Positions 50,240 to 58,911 of a stretch of 64,000 nucleotides of DNA are shown here, one piece after another. The notes under the pieces are model-generated. The model made no database searches, had not been told where the DNA came from, and saw only the letters and a list, made by a program, of their open reading frames with translations. Made by a program: the position numbers and the translations under genes. The DNA lies in NCBI GenBank assembly GCA_963805525.1, contig CAWDUT010000006.1:186001-250000 (forward strand), given 5' to 3'. Numbering within the stretch: the stretch's first letter is position 1; each line of letters starts with the position of its first letter. The stretch comes from DASQFQ01 sp963805525 (GTDB lineage Bacteria; Actinomycetota; Thermoleophilia; Solirubrobacterales; Solirubrobacteraceae).

Positions 50240-51034
50240 GTGCGCATCACCGTGCTCGGCAAGTCGCCGTCCTGGCAGGACGTGGACGGGGCCTGCAGCG
50301 GCTATCTGATCGAGGAGGACGGCTTCCGCCTGCTGCTCGACTGCGGCAACGGCGTGTTCTCCAAGCTGCGGCGCTTCGTCGACTATGTCGACGTCGACGC
50401 GGTCGTGATCTCGCACCTGCACGCCGACCACTTCCTCGACCTGGTGCCGTTCTCCTACGCGCTCACCTACGCGCCGCGTCAGCAGCCGGTGCCGGTCGGG
50501 GGCTTCCCGGGCACCGACAACCCGGCCCACCCCGACCTGCACGTGCCGCCCGGCGCCACCGAGCTGTTCCGCCGCGTGGTCGGCGCGTGGGGCAACGAGG
50601 ACCTGATCGAGAACGCGTTCGCGATGCGGGAGTACGACCCCGGCGAGGAGCTCTCCGCCGGGCCGCTGCGGATCCGCTTCCAGCCCGTCCCGCACTTCGT
50701 CGACTCCAACGCGGTCGAGATCGCCAGCAGCAACGGCGGCGGGCGCATCACCTACGGCGCCGACCACGCCCCGACCGACCACATCGTCGACTTCGCGCGC
50801 GACACCGACCTGCTCGTCATCGAGGCCACGCTGCCGCGGCCGGAGCGGGAGGGCCCGCGCGGCCACATCACGCCCGGCGAAGCCGGCGAGCACGCCCGCA
50901 AAGCCGGCGCCCACCGCGTCCTCCTGACCCACTTCTCCGACGAGCTGGGCGAGGACTGGGCCCGCGAGGACGCGGAGAAGGCGTTCGGCGGCCCGGTCGA
51001 GATGGCCCACGAAGGCGCTATTTACGACGTATAG
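50240..51034 (+). CDS. MBL-fold metal-dependent hydrolase (RNase Z-like)
   Basis: GGAGGAGGG (50221-50229) is a strong ribosome site for the GTG at 50240. The 264-residue protein has the metallo-beta-lactamase metal motif SHLHADHFLDL, a later VPHFVDSNAVEI, GADHAPTDHIVDFARD with the Asp ligand, and LLTHFSDELG with the last His. The layout matches the RNase Z/arylsulfatase-like subgroup. It is a soluble zinc hydrolase; without the exosite arm of true tRNase Z its substrate is unclear. It is 48 bases upstream of the EAL-domain gene, which may be co-transcribed. Confidence 0.85.
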   Translation: MRITVLGKSPSWQDVDGACSGYLIEEDGFRLLLDCGNGVFSKLRRFVDYVDVDAVVISHLHADHFLDLVPFSYALTYAPRQQPVPVGGFPGTDNPAHPDLHVPPGATELFRRVVGAWGNEDLIENAFAMREYDPGEELSAGPLRIRFQPVPHFVDSNAVEIASSNGGGRITYGADHAPTDHIVDFARDTDLLVIEATLPRPEREGPRGHITPGEAGEHARKAGAHRVLLTHFSDELGEDWAREDAEKAFGGPVEMAHEGAIYDV

Positions 51035-51082
51035 CCCCGCCGTTTGGTCAAGGGGCGCTGCGTTCCAGCCGATGCTGGGTGA

Positions 51083-52123
51083 ATGAACCCGGTTCGGGAG
51101 GGCAGCGAGACCGCCGACGGCGTGCGACTCTTGTCGCACCGTCCCTCCGTGCTCTACAAGCTCGAGCACCACGCGACCGAGCCGGTCGAGGGTGACATCG
51201 CGATCGAGGGCCTGCAGCTCGCGGGCCCCGGCTGGGAGGACCGCCTGAAGGACCTCCTGGGCTCGATCTCGCACTCCGAGCGCGCCTGCCTCTTCGCCGT
51301 CAAGCTCGACGACGAGCAGGGGCTGCCGATCCCGGCCGACACGCTGCTCGACCGCACGCGCACCGACTGGTTCCCCGAGTTCCTCTCCCACGGCGAGATG
51401 ACGCCGCACTTCCAGCCGATCATCGACCTCGCCAGCGGCAAGCCCTACGGCCGCGAGGCGCTGATGCGCGGCATGCTGGGCACGGTCGAGCTGCGCGGCG
51501 CCGAGCTGATCGGGGCCGCCGAGGCCCACGACGCGCTCTTCTCCTTCGACGCCCGCGCGCGCGCCGCCGCGCTCGAGGTCGGGCTGCCGCTGATGCCCGA
51601 CGGCGAGGTCCTGTTCGTCAACATCGACCCGCGCGCGGTGCTCGACGTCGAGTCCTCGATGCGCACCACCTGGCCGATCGTGATCCGCCTCGGCGGCGAC
51701 CCCTCCCGCATCTGCCTCGAGCTGATCCGCCCCGAGCGCTCGCCCGACCGCGAGATGCTCAAGTCGCTCGTCGACGCCCACCGCGAGCGCGGCGCGCTCG
51801 TCGCGCTCGACGACCTGTCCGGTGGCGCCGAGTCGCTCGCCTGCCTGGAGGAGCTCAAGCCCGACATCGGGAAGATCGACCGCGCGATGACCGCCGGCAT
51901 TCAGCATTCGCCCGCGCGGCGGAGGCTGGTCGCGGCGCTCGTCGAGGTCGCCCACGAGCAGAACTGCCGCGTCGTCGCCGAGGGCATCGAGCGGGTCGAC
52001 GAGTTCGAGGCGATGCGCGAGCTCGGCGTCGACCTCGGCCAGGGCTTCTACTTCGGGCAGCCGACCGCCAAGCCGATGGCGGTCGACCCGCGCCTCGTGC
52101 GCAAGCGCGCCGAACTGGTCTAG
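51083..52123 (+). CDS. EAL-domain c-di-GMP phosphodiesterase (probable)
   Basis: The 346-residue protein has about 100 N-terminal residues of unclear fold, then an EAL domain: HFQPIIDLASGKPYGREALM with the EAL Glu, FVNIDPR with the metal-binding Asn, ICLELIRPE, ALDDLSGG in the place of the usual DDFGxG loop, KPDIGKID with the catalytic Lys, VVAEGIE and GQGFYFG. Most metal and catalytic residues are kept, so breakdown of c-di-GMP is likely, but the changed loop 6 may lower or regulate activity. No GGDEF domain is attached. It may feed the riboswitch at 24984-25063 (inference). Confidence 0.85.
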   Translation: MNPVREGSETADGVRLLSHRPSVLYKLEHHATEPVEGDIAIEGLQLAGPGWEDRLKDLLGSISHSERACLFAVKLDDEQGLPIPADTLLDRTRTDWFPEFLSHGEMTPHFQPIIDLASGKPYGREALMRGMLGTVELRGAELIGAAEAHDALFSFDARARAAALEVGLPLMPDGEVLFVNIDPRAVLDVESSMRTTWPIVIRLGGDPSRICLELIRPERSPDREMLKSLVDAHRERGALVALDDLSGGAESLACLEELKPDIGKIDRAMTAGIQHSPARRRLVAALVEVAHEQNCRVVAEGIERVDEFEAMRELGVDLGQGFYFGQPTAKPMAVDPRLVRKRAELV

Positions 52124-52147
52124 GCATCGCTTCGCGCCGGATGGGGG

Positions 52148-52153
52148 TAGCGT
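52148..52153 (+). promoter_or_regulatory. -10 box of hsp20-lon
   Basis: TAGCGT ends 7 bases before the GTG at 52161. No heat-shock operator (CIRCE or HAIR) was seen in the 37 bases between the EAL gene and hsp20. Confidence 0.5.
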
Positions 52154-52160
52154 CTGGCAA

Positions 52161-52610
52161 GTGTCCGAGCGCGACCTATTCGCCAACTTCGAGCGTATGC
52201 GACGCGAGATGGATGAACTGTTCGGCGACGTCTTCGACCGCAGGCTCTCCCGGCCGCGGCGCGGGGGCTTCGTCCCCGCCGTCGACGTCTACTACGTCGG
52301 CAACCCGCCGCGGGCGGTCGTGCGCGCGGACCTGGCCGGGATCGACCCGGCCCAGCTCGAGCTCGAGATCCGCGGTCGGGAGCTGATCCTCGGTGGCCAG
52401 CGGCTCGCGCCGGCGTCCGACCAGGAGCGCCTGTACCAGCAGCTCGAGATCGAGCACGGGCCGTTCCGGCGCGTCGTCGCGCTCGGCGCCGACGTCGACG
52501 CCGACGCCGCTCGCGCCAGCTACGAGGACGGGATGCTCGTGGTCGAGCTCCCGATCGCCGCGCCCGCCGACCCGCGCACGGTGCCGATCGAACCGGGGCG
52601 CCGCCAGTGA
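52161..52610 (+). CDS. small heat-shock protein (Hsp20/alpha-crystallin)
   Basis: The 149-residue protein has an N-terminal arm (RDLFANFERMRREMDELFGD) and an alpha-crystallin domain with AVDVYYVGNPPRAVVRADLA, then a strand pair and YEDGMLVVELPIAAPADPRT, which corresponds to the conserved A-x-x-x-D/N-G-V-L and P/I region. It holds unfolding proteins in solution for refolding or breakdown. It is coupled to lon by a GTGA overlap, pairing a holdase with a protease. The GTG start follows a TAGCGT box by 7 bases. Confidence 0.92.
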   Translation: MSERDLFANFERMRREMDELFGDVFDRRLSRPRRGGFVPAVDVYYVGNPPRAVVRADLAGIDPAQLELEIRGRELILGGQRLAPASDQERLYQQLEIEHGPFRRVVALGADVDADAARASYEDGMLVVELPIAAPADPRTVPIEPGRRQ

Positions 52611-55024
52611 CCATCGACATCGAGACGCTCGGCGACGGCGCCCGCGCGGTGGAGATGGGCGCCCCTTCGGTGCCCGACCTCCTGCCGGTGCTGCCGCTGC
52701 GCGACACCGTCACGTTCCCCGACACGCTGACGCCGCTGGCGGTCGGGCAGGAGCGCTCGATCCAGCTCGTCAACGACGTGTTGGCGCGCGACCGCCAGCT
52801 CGTGATGGTCGGCAGCAAGGACCCGGAGGCGGAGGCGCCCGGGCCCGGGCAGCTCTACCGCGTCGGCGTCGTCGGCACCGTCGCGCGCATGCTCAAGGTG
52901 CCCGACGGCACGCTGCGGATCCTCGTCCAGGGCGGCCAGCGGGTGAACATCGAGGCGTGGGAGTCGGAGGAGCCCTACCTCGTCGCCCGCATCTCCGACG
53001 CGCCGGACATCGTCGAGGAGGGCGACGAGCTGACGGCGCTGATGCGCAACGTCCAGCAGGCGTTCTCGCGCATCATCGAGGAGACGCCGTATCTGCCCGA
53101 GGAGCTGCAGATGGCGGTCGCCAACATCGACGACCCCTCCGCGCTCTCGCACCTGATCGCCGGCTCGCTGCGGATCAAGACCGAGGAGAAGCAGGAGCTG
53201 CTCGAGGAGCGCGACGTCGCCAAGCGGCTGCGGCGGCTCTCGCAGATCCTCGCGCGCGAGCTCGAGGTTGCAGCCATGGGCGCGCGGATCCAGTCGCAGG
53301 TCCAGTCAGAGCTCGACAAGTCCCAGCGCGACTACCTGCTGCGCGAGCAGCTCAAGGCGATCCAGGAGGAGCTCGGCGAGCGCGACCCGGCCGAGGCGGA
53401 GGTCGACGAGCTGCGCGAGCAGCTGGCCGCGATCGACCTGCCCGAGGCGGTGCGCAAGGTCGCCGACCGCGAGCTCTCGCGGCTCGAGAAGCTGCCACAG
53501 GCGGCCGCCGAGCACGGCGTGATCCGCACCTACCTGGAGTGGATCGCCTCGCTGCCGTGGGGCACCTCGACCGAGGACAACCTCGACCTCGAGCACGCGC
53601 GAAAGCAGCTCGACGCCGACCACTACGACATCGAGCGCGTGAAGGACCGCATCATCGAGTTCCTCGCCGTGCGGCGGTTGAAGCCGGACGCGCGCGGCTC
53701 GATCCTCTGCTTCGTGGGGCCGCCGGGCGTCGGCAAGACGTCGCTCGGGCGCTCGATCGCCGCGGCGCTGGAGCGCAAGTTCGAGCGCATCTCGGTCGGC
53801 GGCATGCGCGACGAGGCGGAGATCCGGGGCCACCGCCGGACCTACATCGGCGCGATGCCGGGTGTGATCGTGCGCGCCCTCCGCGACGCGGGCGCCAACA
53901 ACCCGGTCTTCATGATCGACGAGATCGACAAGATGGGCGCCGACTACCGCGGCGACCCGGCGTCGGCGATGCTCGAGGTGCTCGACCCGGAGCAGAACGC
54001 GGACTTCCGCGACCACTACCTCGACATCGCGTTCGACCTCTCGCGCGTGATGTTCATCACCACGGCGAACACGCTCGACACGGTGCCCGGCCCGCTGCGC
54101 GACCGCATGGAGGTCATCCAGCTCGCCGGCTACACGGAGGAGGAGAAGCTCCAGATCGCCAAGCGCTACCTCGTGCCGCGCCAGATCGACCGCAACGGCC
54201 TCAAGAAGTCGCAGATCGGCTTCAGCGACACCGGGCTGAAGGCGATCATCAGCGACTACACGCGCGAGGCGGGCGTCCGCAATCTCGAGCGCGAGATCGG
54301 CTCGGTCTGCCGCAAGGTCGCGCGCCAGGTGGCGGAGGGCAAGCTGGAGAAGAAGCTGTCGGTGACCGCGCCGAAGGTGCGCGAGCTGCTCGGCCGCCCG
54401 CGCTTCCAGCCCGACCTCAAGCGGCGCACGAGCGAGCCGGGCGTCGCCACGGGGCTGGCGTGGACGCCGGTCGGCGGCGACGTGCTGTTCGTGGAGGCGA
54501 CCGCGATGCCGGGCAACCCCGCGCACCCGCCGCGGCTGATCGTGACCGGCCAGCTCGGCGATGTGATGCGCGAGTCGGCCCAGGCCGCCCTCTCGTACGT
54601 GCGCGGGCACGCGCACCGCTTCGCGCCCGACCTCGCCGGCGACTACTTCCTGACCCACGACATCCATCTGCACGTGCCGTCGGGCGCGATCCCGAAGGAC
54701 GGGCCGAGCGCGGGCATCACGATGGCGACCGCGCTGCTGTCGATGGTGACCGGGCATCCCGTCCGCTCCGACACGGCGATGACGGGAGAGATCACGCTGA
54801 CCGGCCAGGTGCTGCCGATCGGCGGGCTGAAGGAGAAGTCGCTGGCGGCGCAGGGCCTCGGGATCAAGCGCGTGATCGCGCCGAAGCGCAACGAGGCCGA
54901 TCTCGAGGAGTTTCCCGAGGTGCTGCGGAAGGACCTCGAGTTCGTCTGGGTCGACCGCGTCGACGAAGTATTCGAGGCTGCGCTGGAGGGTATGCTCGCA
55001 ACTACGACTCCGAGCGAGAGGTGA
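52607..55024 (+). CDS. lon: ATP-dependent protease Lon (LonA)
   Basis: The 805-residue LonA protein has an N-terminal substrate domain (VLPLRDTVTFPDTLTPLAVG), Walker A GPPGVGKTSLG (from residue 371), sensor and Walker B region FMIDEIDKMGADYRGDP, and a C-terminal peptidase with the Ser/Lys dyad Ser701 (KDGPSAGITMATALLS) and Lys744 (GGLKEKSLAAQ). Spacing of 43 residues matches other Lon enzymes. It degrades damaged and some regulatory proteins in the cytoplasm. The GTG overlaps the hsp20 stop, so the two are made together. A small membrane protein gene follows two bases later. Confidence 0.96.
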   Translation: MTIDIETLGDGARAVEMGAPSVPDLLPVLPLRDTVTFPDTLTPLAVGQERSIQLVNDVLARDRQLVMVGSKDPEAEAPGPGQLYRVGVVGTVARMLKVPDGTLRILVQGGQRVNIEAWESEEPYLVARISDAPDIVEEGDELTALMRNVQQAFSRIIEETPYLPEELQMAVANIDDPSALSHLIAGSLRIKTEEKQELLEERDVAKRLRRLSQILARELEVAAMGARIQSQVQSELDKSQRDYLLREQLKAIQEELGERDPAEAEVDELREQLAAIDLPEAVRKVADRELSRLEKLPQAAAEHGVIRTYLEWIASLPWGTSTEDNLDLEHARKQLDADHYDIERVKDRIIEFLAVRRLKPDARGSILCFVGPPGVGKTSLGRSIAAALERKFERISVGGMRDEAEIRGHRRTYIGAMPGVIVRALRDAGANNPVFMIDEIDKMGADYRGDPASAMLEVLDPEQNADFRDHYLDIAFDLSRVMFITTANTLDTVPGPLRDRMEVIQLAGYTEEEKLQIAKRYLVPRQIDRNGLKKSQIGFSDTGLKAIISDYTREAGVRNLEREIGSVCRKVARQVAEGKLEKKLSVTAPKVRELLGRPRFQPDLKRRTSEPGVATGLAWTPVGGDVLFVEATAMPGNPAHPPRLIVTGQLGDVMRESAQAALSYVRGHAHRFAPDLAGDYFLTHDIHLHVPSGAIPKDGPSAGITMATALLSMVTGHPVRSDTAMTGEITLTGQVLPIGGLKEKSLAAQGLGIKRVIAPKRNEADLEEFPEVLRKDLEFVWVDRVDEVFEAALEGMLATTTPSER

Positions 55025-55026
55025 CC

Positions 55027-55491
55027 ATGGCAGCGAAGAAGAAGGCGGCCAAGGCTGGCGCGGCCGCCGTGGCAGTCAAGAACAGCCCGTACGTCCAACG
55101 AGTGATCGAGGACGATGAGCTGCGCCAGAACCTGTACCAGGCTTACGAGTCAGCGCGTGACGCCGCCGCTCGCCTCGGCAACGGCAAGTCGCCGACGAAG
55201 CAGATCTTCGACGACAAGAAGCTGCAGAAGGACCTCAAGAACGCCGCGGAGTCCTTCCGCGACGCGTCCGTCGCGCTGCGCGAGGCGCCCAAGCAGAAGA
55301 AGGGCCTGAGCTTCGGCCGGCTGCTGTTCCTGACCGTCGTGAGCGCCGGCATCGCGCTGGCCGTCTCCGAGGGCCTGCGCAAGAAGGTGCTCGACGCCCT
55401 GTTCGGCGCCGAGGAGGAGTTCGAGTACACCTCGACGACCTCGTCGCCCACGTCGGCGAGCCAGCCGGCGACCGCCGGCACCTCCTCCTAG
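55027..55491 (+). CDS. hypothetical membrane protein downstream of lon
   Basis: The ATG at 55027, right after the lon stop, gives 154 residues. The first 90 are Lys/Ala-rich and helical (KKKAAKAGAAAVAVKNSPYV, then charged helices EDDELRQNLYQAYESARDAA). A hydrophobic helix follows (FGRLLFLTVVSAGIALAVSE) and then an acidic Ser/Thr tail. It is likely a membrane-bound, mostly cytoplasmic protein. Its place in hsp20-lon suggests a link to protein quality control or a Lon adaptor or substrate (inference). I do not recognise a named family. Its last 4 bases overlap the convergent PGPGW gene. Confidence 0.75.
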   Translation: MAAKKKAAKAGAAAVAVKNSPYVQRVIEDDELRQNLYQAYESARDAAARLGNGKSPTKQIFDDKKLQKDLKNAAESFRDASVALREAPKQKKGLSFGRLLFLTVVSAGIALAVSEGLRKKVLDALFGAEEEFEYTSTTSSPTSASQPATAGTSS

Positions 55492-55871
55492 AGCACCGGC
55501 ACGAGGGGGATGTCCCAGAGGATCGCGGCCACGACGAAGGCCGCGATCCCCGCGACGGTGAGCGCCGTCATCGCCGCCTTCTGAGCGGGTGACGCGGCCT
55601 TCGCGCGCTCGCTGGTGCGGTGCACCCAGTTGAGCATCCGCACCATCAGGTTCTCGGCCCACTCGAACTCGAGCGCGAGCATGCCGAGGCCGACAAACAC
55701 GACGGCCCAGCCGGGGCCCGGCAGCGGGACGAGCGCGAGGCCGCCGAGGAAGATCACGAACGCGAGGATCGTGAAGCCGATCCGGTAGGGCTTGCTGCGC
55801 TGGACGTGCTTCTCGCGCCGGCGCGCCAGCTTCTCGGCGAGCGTGTGGTGCTCGGGGGCGGACTCAGTCAC
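55488..55871 (-). CDS. PGPGW-motif transmembrane protein (TIGR02611-like)
   Basis: The 127-residue protein has two N-terminal helices around the signature VPLPGPGWAVVFVG, then FEWAENLMVRMLNWVHRTSE and a C-terminal helix (AAMTALTVAGIAAFVVAAIL). This matches the small PGPGW membrane family found across actinobacteria, of unknown function. A GTG at 55871 is the start and overlaps the end of the M23 gene by 8 bases, so it is likely in one transcript with it. Confidence 0.82.
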   Translation of the reverse strand: MTESAPEHHTLAEKLARRREKHVQRSKPYRIGFTILAFVIFLGGLALVPLPGPGWAVVFVGLGMLALEFEWAENLMVRMLNWVHRTSERAKAASPAQKAAMTALTVAGIAAFVVAAILWDIPLVPVL

Positions 55872-57057
55872 CGGCGATGAAGTCGCGGACTTCGACGAGC
55901 GCGCCGGGGCGCTGCGCGGTGTCGCCGCCGTGGCGCGTCAGCCAGGCGCCGGGGGCCACGTCGCGGTGCTCCTGCCATGCGAGCAGGATCGCATGCGGAT
56001 CGATCGCGTCCTCGGCCTCGCCGCCGGGGTGGATCTCGAAGTGGACGTGGGGCGGGGTCGGCTCGGCGTCGCCGGTGTTGCCGGTGAAGCCGAGGACCGT
56101 GCCGGCTTTGACCTTGCGGCCGTTCTCGGCATCGGGGGAGAAGGCGGAGAGGTGGGCGTAGAAGAAGGCGTCGCCGGCGGCGGTGTGGAGCCACAGGCGG
56201 TTGCCGGAGATGGGGAGCGTGCCGACGCGGTGGACGGTGCCGTCGGCGACCGCCAGCACGGGGGCGCCGAAGGGGGCGAAGACGTCGTTGCCCTCGTGGA
56301 CGCCGGTGTCGGCGCGGGCGGCGCCGAAGTCGTCCGCGGCGGTCGCCTTGCCGTAGACCGGGAACGTGTAGCCCTGGCCGGTGAGGCGCTTGGGGACCTT
56401 GGGGGCGCGCTTGCGCTTGGGCTTCTTCTTCTGTTGCGGCTTGGGGGTGGCGGTCGCGGTGGGCGTCGGCGTGGCGGTCGGGGTGGTGATGACGGCGTCC
56501 TCAGCGGTGGCGGTCGCGGTGGCGACGCGGATCTTCGTGCCCTTCGGGAGCGAGCCGTGGGCGCTGCCGAGGATCAGCGTGAGCGCGGTCTTGCCGCGGT
56601 TGACGGCGACGCTCGAGGCGTCGGAGAGCAGGTAGGCGCGGTTCTTGGTGACCTCGCCGACGCGGCGGCCCTCGAGCGTGAGGCCGGTGACGCGGCCGCT
56701 GTAGATCGTCCTGCCGCCGGCGGCGATCGCGGTGCGGCGCGCGGCGGTGGCGGTCACGAGGCCGTCGAGCAGGTCGATCTCGCGGGCGAGGCTCGAGGCG
56801 CGTGCGGTGGCGCTGCTTGCGCGCGAGGCGCGGGCCACGGTCTTCGAGGCTCCGACCGTCACACCGCTCACGTCCACGGTCACGGAGTCCTCGCTCTGGT
56901 CGTCGTCGCCGCGTGCCTGGAGCGCCCCGAAGTCGCCCAGCGAGCCACTCACGACGGTCGCCTGCGCGCGCGCCCGCGCAGGCGTGTCAGCGCCCGACGT
57001 CGCGGCCAGGACGGCAGCGGCGAGCAGCATGCAGAGGGCGATGAGCGCGGCGCGCAT
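55864..57057 (-). CDS. secreted M23-family metallopeptidase (LytM-like)
   Basis: The 397-residue protein has a signal peptide (RAALIALCMLLAAAVLAATS), an Ala/Ser/Thr-rich middle with a Pro/Lys linker (about residues 195-225, TPTATPTPTATATPKPQQ), and a C-terminal M23 domain. Its zinc ligands are in GVHEGNDVFAPFGAPVLAVA (HxxxD form) and HVHFEIHPGG, with FFYAHLSAFSP nearby. It would cut peptidoglycan cross-links or activate such enzymes. The linker and position outside the membrane fit a cell-wall role. The gene is divergent from a TetR regulator. Confidence 0.88.
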   Translation of the reverse strand: MRAALIALCMLLAAAVLAATSGADTPARARAQATVVSGSLGDFGALQARGDDDQSEDSVTVDVSGVTVGASKTVARASRASSATARASSLAREIDLLDGLVTATAARRTAIAAGGRTIYSGRVTGLTLEGRRVGEVTKNRAYLLSDASSVAVNRGKTALTLILGSAHGSLPKGTKIRVATATATAEDAVITTPTATPTPTATATPKPQQKKKPKRKRAPKVPKRLTGQGYTFPVYGKATAADDFGAARADTGVHEGNDVFAPFGAPVLAVADGTVHRVGTLPISGNRLWLHTAAGDAFFYAHLSAFSPDAENGRKVKAGTVLGFTGNTGDAEPTPPHVHFEIHPGGEAEDAIDPHAILLAWQEHRDVAPGAWLTRHGGDTAQRPGALVEVRDFIAGD

Positions 57058-57091
57058 CCTGCGAGCCAGTGTGGCAAACGCCCAACTCGTT

Positions 57092-57109
57092 GCTGGCTGG
57101 ATGGCCAGC
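57092..57109. promoter_or_regulatory. candidate TetR operator
   Basis: GCTGGC (57092-57097) and GCCAGC (57104-57109) form an inverted repeat with a 6-base spacer in the 64-base gap between the M23 gene and tetR. The right arm abuts the tetR -10 box, so binding would repress tetR and possibly the M23 gene. Confidence 0.45.
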
Positions 57110-57115
57110 TAGCAT
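57110..57115 (+). promoter_or_regulatory. tetR -10 box
   Basis: TAGCAT ends 6 bases before the ATG at 57122, a leaderless arrangement, and directly follows the right arm of the candidate operator. Confidence 0.5.
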
Positions 57116-57121
57116 CCGCGC

Positions 57122-57718
57122 ATGGAGGCGGCCACGCGCACGCTCAGCGGGGACAAGGCGCAGCGGATCGTGGATGCGATGCGCGCCTCGGTCGCCAAGC
57201 GCGGCGCGGCGGGCTCGACGTTCGACCACGTGGCCCGCGAGGCCGGTGTCTCGCGCGGGCTGCTGCACTACTACTTCGGCACCAAGGAGCAGCTGCTGGT
57301 CGAGGTCGTGCGGCGCGACTCCGATATCCGGCTCGCCGCCCTCGACGCCGCGATCGCCAGCGCCCATACCGGCGACGACCTGCTCGCCGCGCTCGTCTCG
57401 TCGCTCGAGGACCTGGTCGAGCGCGACCCGTCGTTCGTCGCGCTCCACTTCGAGCTGTTCACGTCCTCCCGCCGCACGCCCGAGATCGCGGCTGAGCTCG
57501 CCGCGCTGCACCGCCGGATCCGCGAGCACGTGGCCGAGCAGCTGGAGGCGAAGGCGCGCGAGGGTGTGATCTCACCGACCGCCGACGCGGAGGCCGTCGT
57601 GACCGTGCTCCTCTCGCTCGCCGACGGCCTCGCGCTGCGGATGCTCGCCGACCCGGGCCACGACTGGGGCCCGACGCTCGCGGCTGCCATGCCGGCCGCG
57701 CGAGCGCTCCTCGGCTAG
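57122..57718 (+). CDS. TetR-family transcriptional regulator
   Basis: The 198-residue protein has the N-terminal TetR helix-turn-helix (AQRIVDAMRASVAKRGAAGS, then FDHVAREAGVSRGLLHYYFG with the conserved YYF and K) and a helical ligand domain with VVTVLLSLADGLALRMLADP near the dimer face. Such regulators repress neighbours until a small molecule binds. The divergent M23 peptidase and its own promoter are the likely targets. A strong hairpin follows the stop. Confidence 0.92.
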   Translation: MEAATRTLSGDKAQRIVDAMRASVAKRGAAGSTFDHVAREAGVSRGLLHYYFGTKEQLLVEVVRRDSDIRLAALDAAIASAHTGDDLLAALVSSLEDLVERDPSFVALHFELFTSSRRTPEIAAELAALHRRIREHVAEQLEAKAREGVISPTADAEAVVTVLLSLADGLALRMLADPGHDWGPTLAAAMPAARALLG

Positions 57719-57736
57719 CGCTGCCCCTTCGGGCAT

Positions 57737-57756
57737 CCGACCGGTGCGCCGGTCGG
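57737..57756 (+). terminator. hairpin terminator after tetR
   Basis: CCGACCGG (57737-57744), loop TGCG and CCGGTCGG (57749-57756) make a perfect 8-bp stem 19 bases past the tetR stop. There is no T run, common for GC-rich actinobacteria. Confidence 0.65.
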
Positions 57757-57815
57757 CCCTCGTGGCTGCGCATCCGCTTCTGTGCGCGGGCGCGGTGGCC
57801 TGAGAGCGTGCACTC

Positions 57816-58886
57816 GTGAGTCCCCCCTCCGCCCGCCCGTGGCTCGGAGTCGGTGCGGCGCTGAGCGCGCTGCCCGCCGCGGGCGGGTGTTTCTGCGCAG
57901 CGTTGGTCCTCGCGGTCGTCGCCGACTCCGACCCGGGTGCGGTCTATGAGCAGCACCGGTGGCTGGGAGCCATCGTTGCGGCAAGCGCGGTTTGCGCGTT
58001 CGTCGCGATGATGGGTTGGGCCACCCTCCGGCACGGTGGTCTCCCGGCCCCGGTGCTGCTGATAGCCCTCGCCCTGTGCGGCGTGCCGTTCCTCCTCCCG
58101 CGCGGTCTGTTCCTGCCGGCGGCCGCGATCGCGGTCGCCGGCTGCGCGGCCCTGGCCACGGCCGGCCTGCTGCACCCGCCGGGCAACCCCGACGGGACGC
58201 GCCTGCTCACCGGCGCGCTGGCCGGCGCCGCCGTCGTGCTCGCGATCAGCCAGGCGATCGGCGTCGCCGCGACGGGCACGAGCCCGGCGCCGCGAGCGCG
58301 CGTCCTCGCCGACACTCCCCACTCCACTCAGCCCAAGCCTGCGCGCAAGGAACGCGCGCCGGTCCGGGAGAAGCCGGGGCGCAAGGAACGCGCCCCGGCC
58401 CGGGAGAAGCCCGCCGTCGCGGCGCCCACCCCCGCGGCCGCAGCACCGGAGAAGTCCGCGGTCGAGGGCCCCGTCATCGAATTCAAGGAGCCGGCGGTGG
58501 CCACCGCCCCGCCCGCCGCCGCTCCCGGCCCCGTCGCGGCCGACGCACGCGGCTTCATCCGCGACTACTACGCCGCGCTGGACGGCAAGGACTTCGCCGC
58601 CGCGTGGCAGATGCTCTCGCCCGAGGTCCAGCAGGCGTTCGGCGGCTTCTCCGCCTGGCGCAAGGGCTACGCGCGCACCGTCTCCAACGCGCCGGAAGGG
58701 GTCACCGTGACCCCTGCGGTCACCGGCGCGACCGTCGGCCTCACGCTCCGGGCGGGGGATCGCGGCGCGTGCGGGCGGATCGCCGAGCGCCGCTTCGCGG
58801 TGACCTGGCGGCTCGCCCGCACGCCCGCGGGCTGGCGCGCGACGGCCGCGAGCGCGCGCAAGCTCAGCGGCCCAGAGCCCTGCTGA
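57816..58886 (+). CDS. membrane protein with Lys/Arg/Pro repeat and NTF2-like C-terminal domain
   Basis: A GTG at 57816 gives 356 residues. Four hydrophobic helices occupy residues about 10-150. Next comes a basic linker with two 12-residue copies of RKERAPVREKPG, and a C-terminal domain starting FIRDYYAALDGKDFAAAWQM, like the NTF2-like domains often attached to kinases and membrane proteins in actinobacteria. It may bind a ligand or sense envelope state. No catalytic residues are obvious. The DUF2993 gene follows 25 bases later. Confidence 0.7.
   Translation: MSPPSARPWLGVGAALSALPAAGGCFCAALVLAVVADSDPGAVYEQHRWLGAIVAASAVCAFVAMMGWATLRHGGLPAPVLLIALALCGVPFLLPRGLFLPAAAIAVAGCAALATAGLLHPPGNPDGTRLLTGALAGAAVVLAISQAIGVAATGTSPAPRARVLADTPHSTQPKPARKERAPVREKPGRKERAPAREKPAVAAPTPAAAAPEKSAVEGPVIEFKEPAVATAPPAAAPGPVAADARGFIRDYYAALDGKDFAAAWQMLSPEVQQAFGGFSAWRKGYARTVSNAPEGVTVTPAVTGATVGLTLRAGDRGACGRIAERRFAVTWRLARTPAGWRATAASARKLSGPEPC
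58344..58415 (+). repeat. two tandem 36-bp repeats inside the membrane/NTF2-like gene
   Basis: Units at 58344-58379 and 58380-58415 share most bases (CGCAAGGAACGCGC start and CGGGAGAAG near the end) and encode RKERAPVREKPG and RKERAPAREKPA. They form a basic, Pro-containing stretch between membrane and NTF2-like parts; copy number could vary between strains. Confidence 0.75.
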
Positions 58887-58897
58887 ACCCCGCCGTC

Positions 58898-58903
58898 TAG
58901 CCT
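58898..58903 (+). promoter_or_regulatory. -10 box of the DUF2993 gene
   Basis: TAGCCT ends 8 bases before the GTG at 58912, in the short gap after the previous gene; it suggests an independent leaderless start. Confidence 0.45.
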
Positions 58904-58911
58904 CAGCCGCT

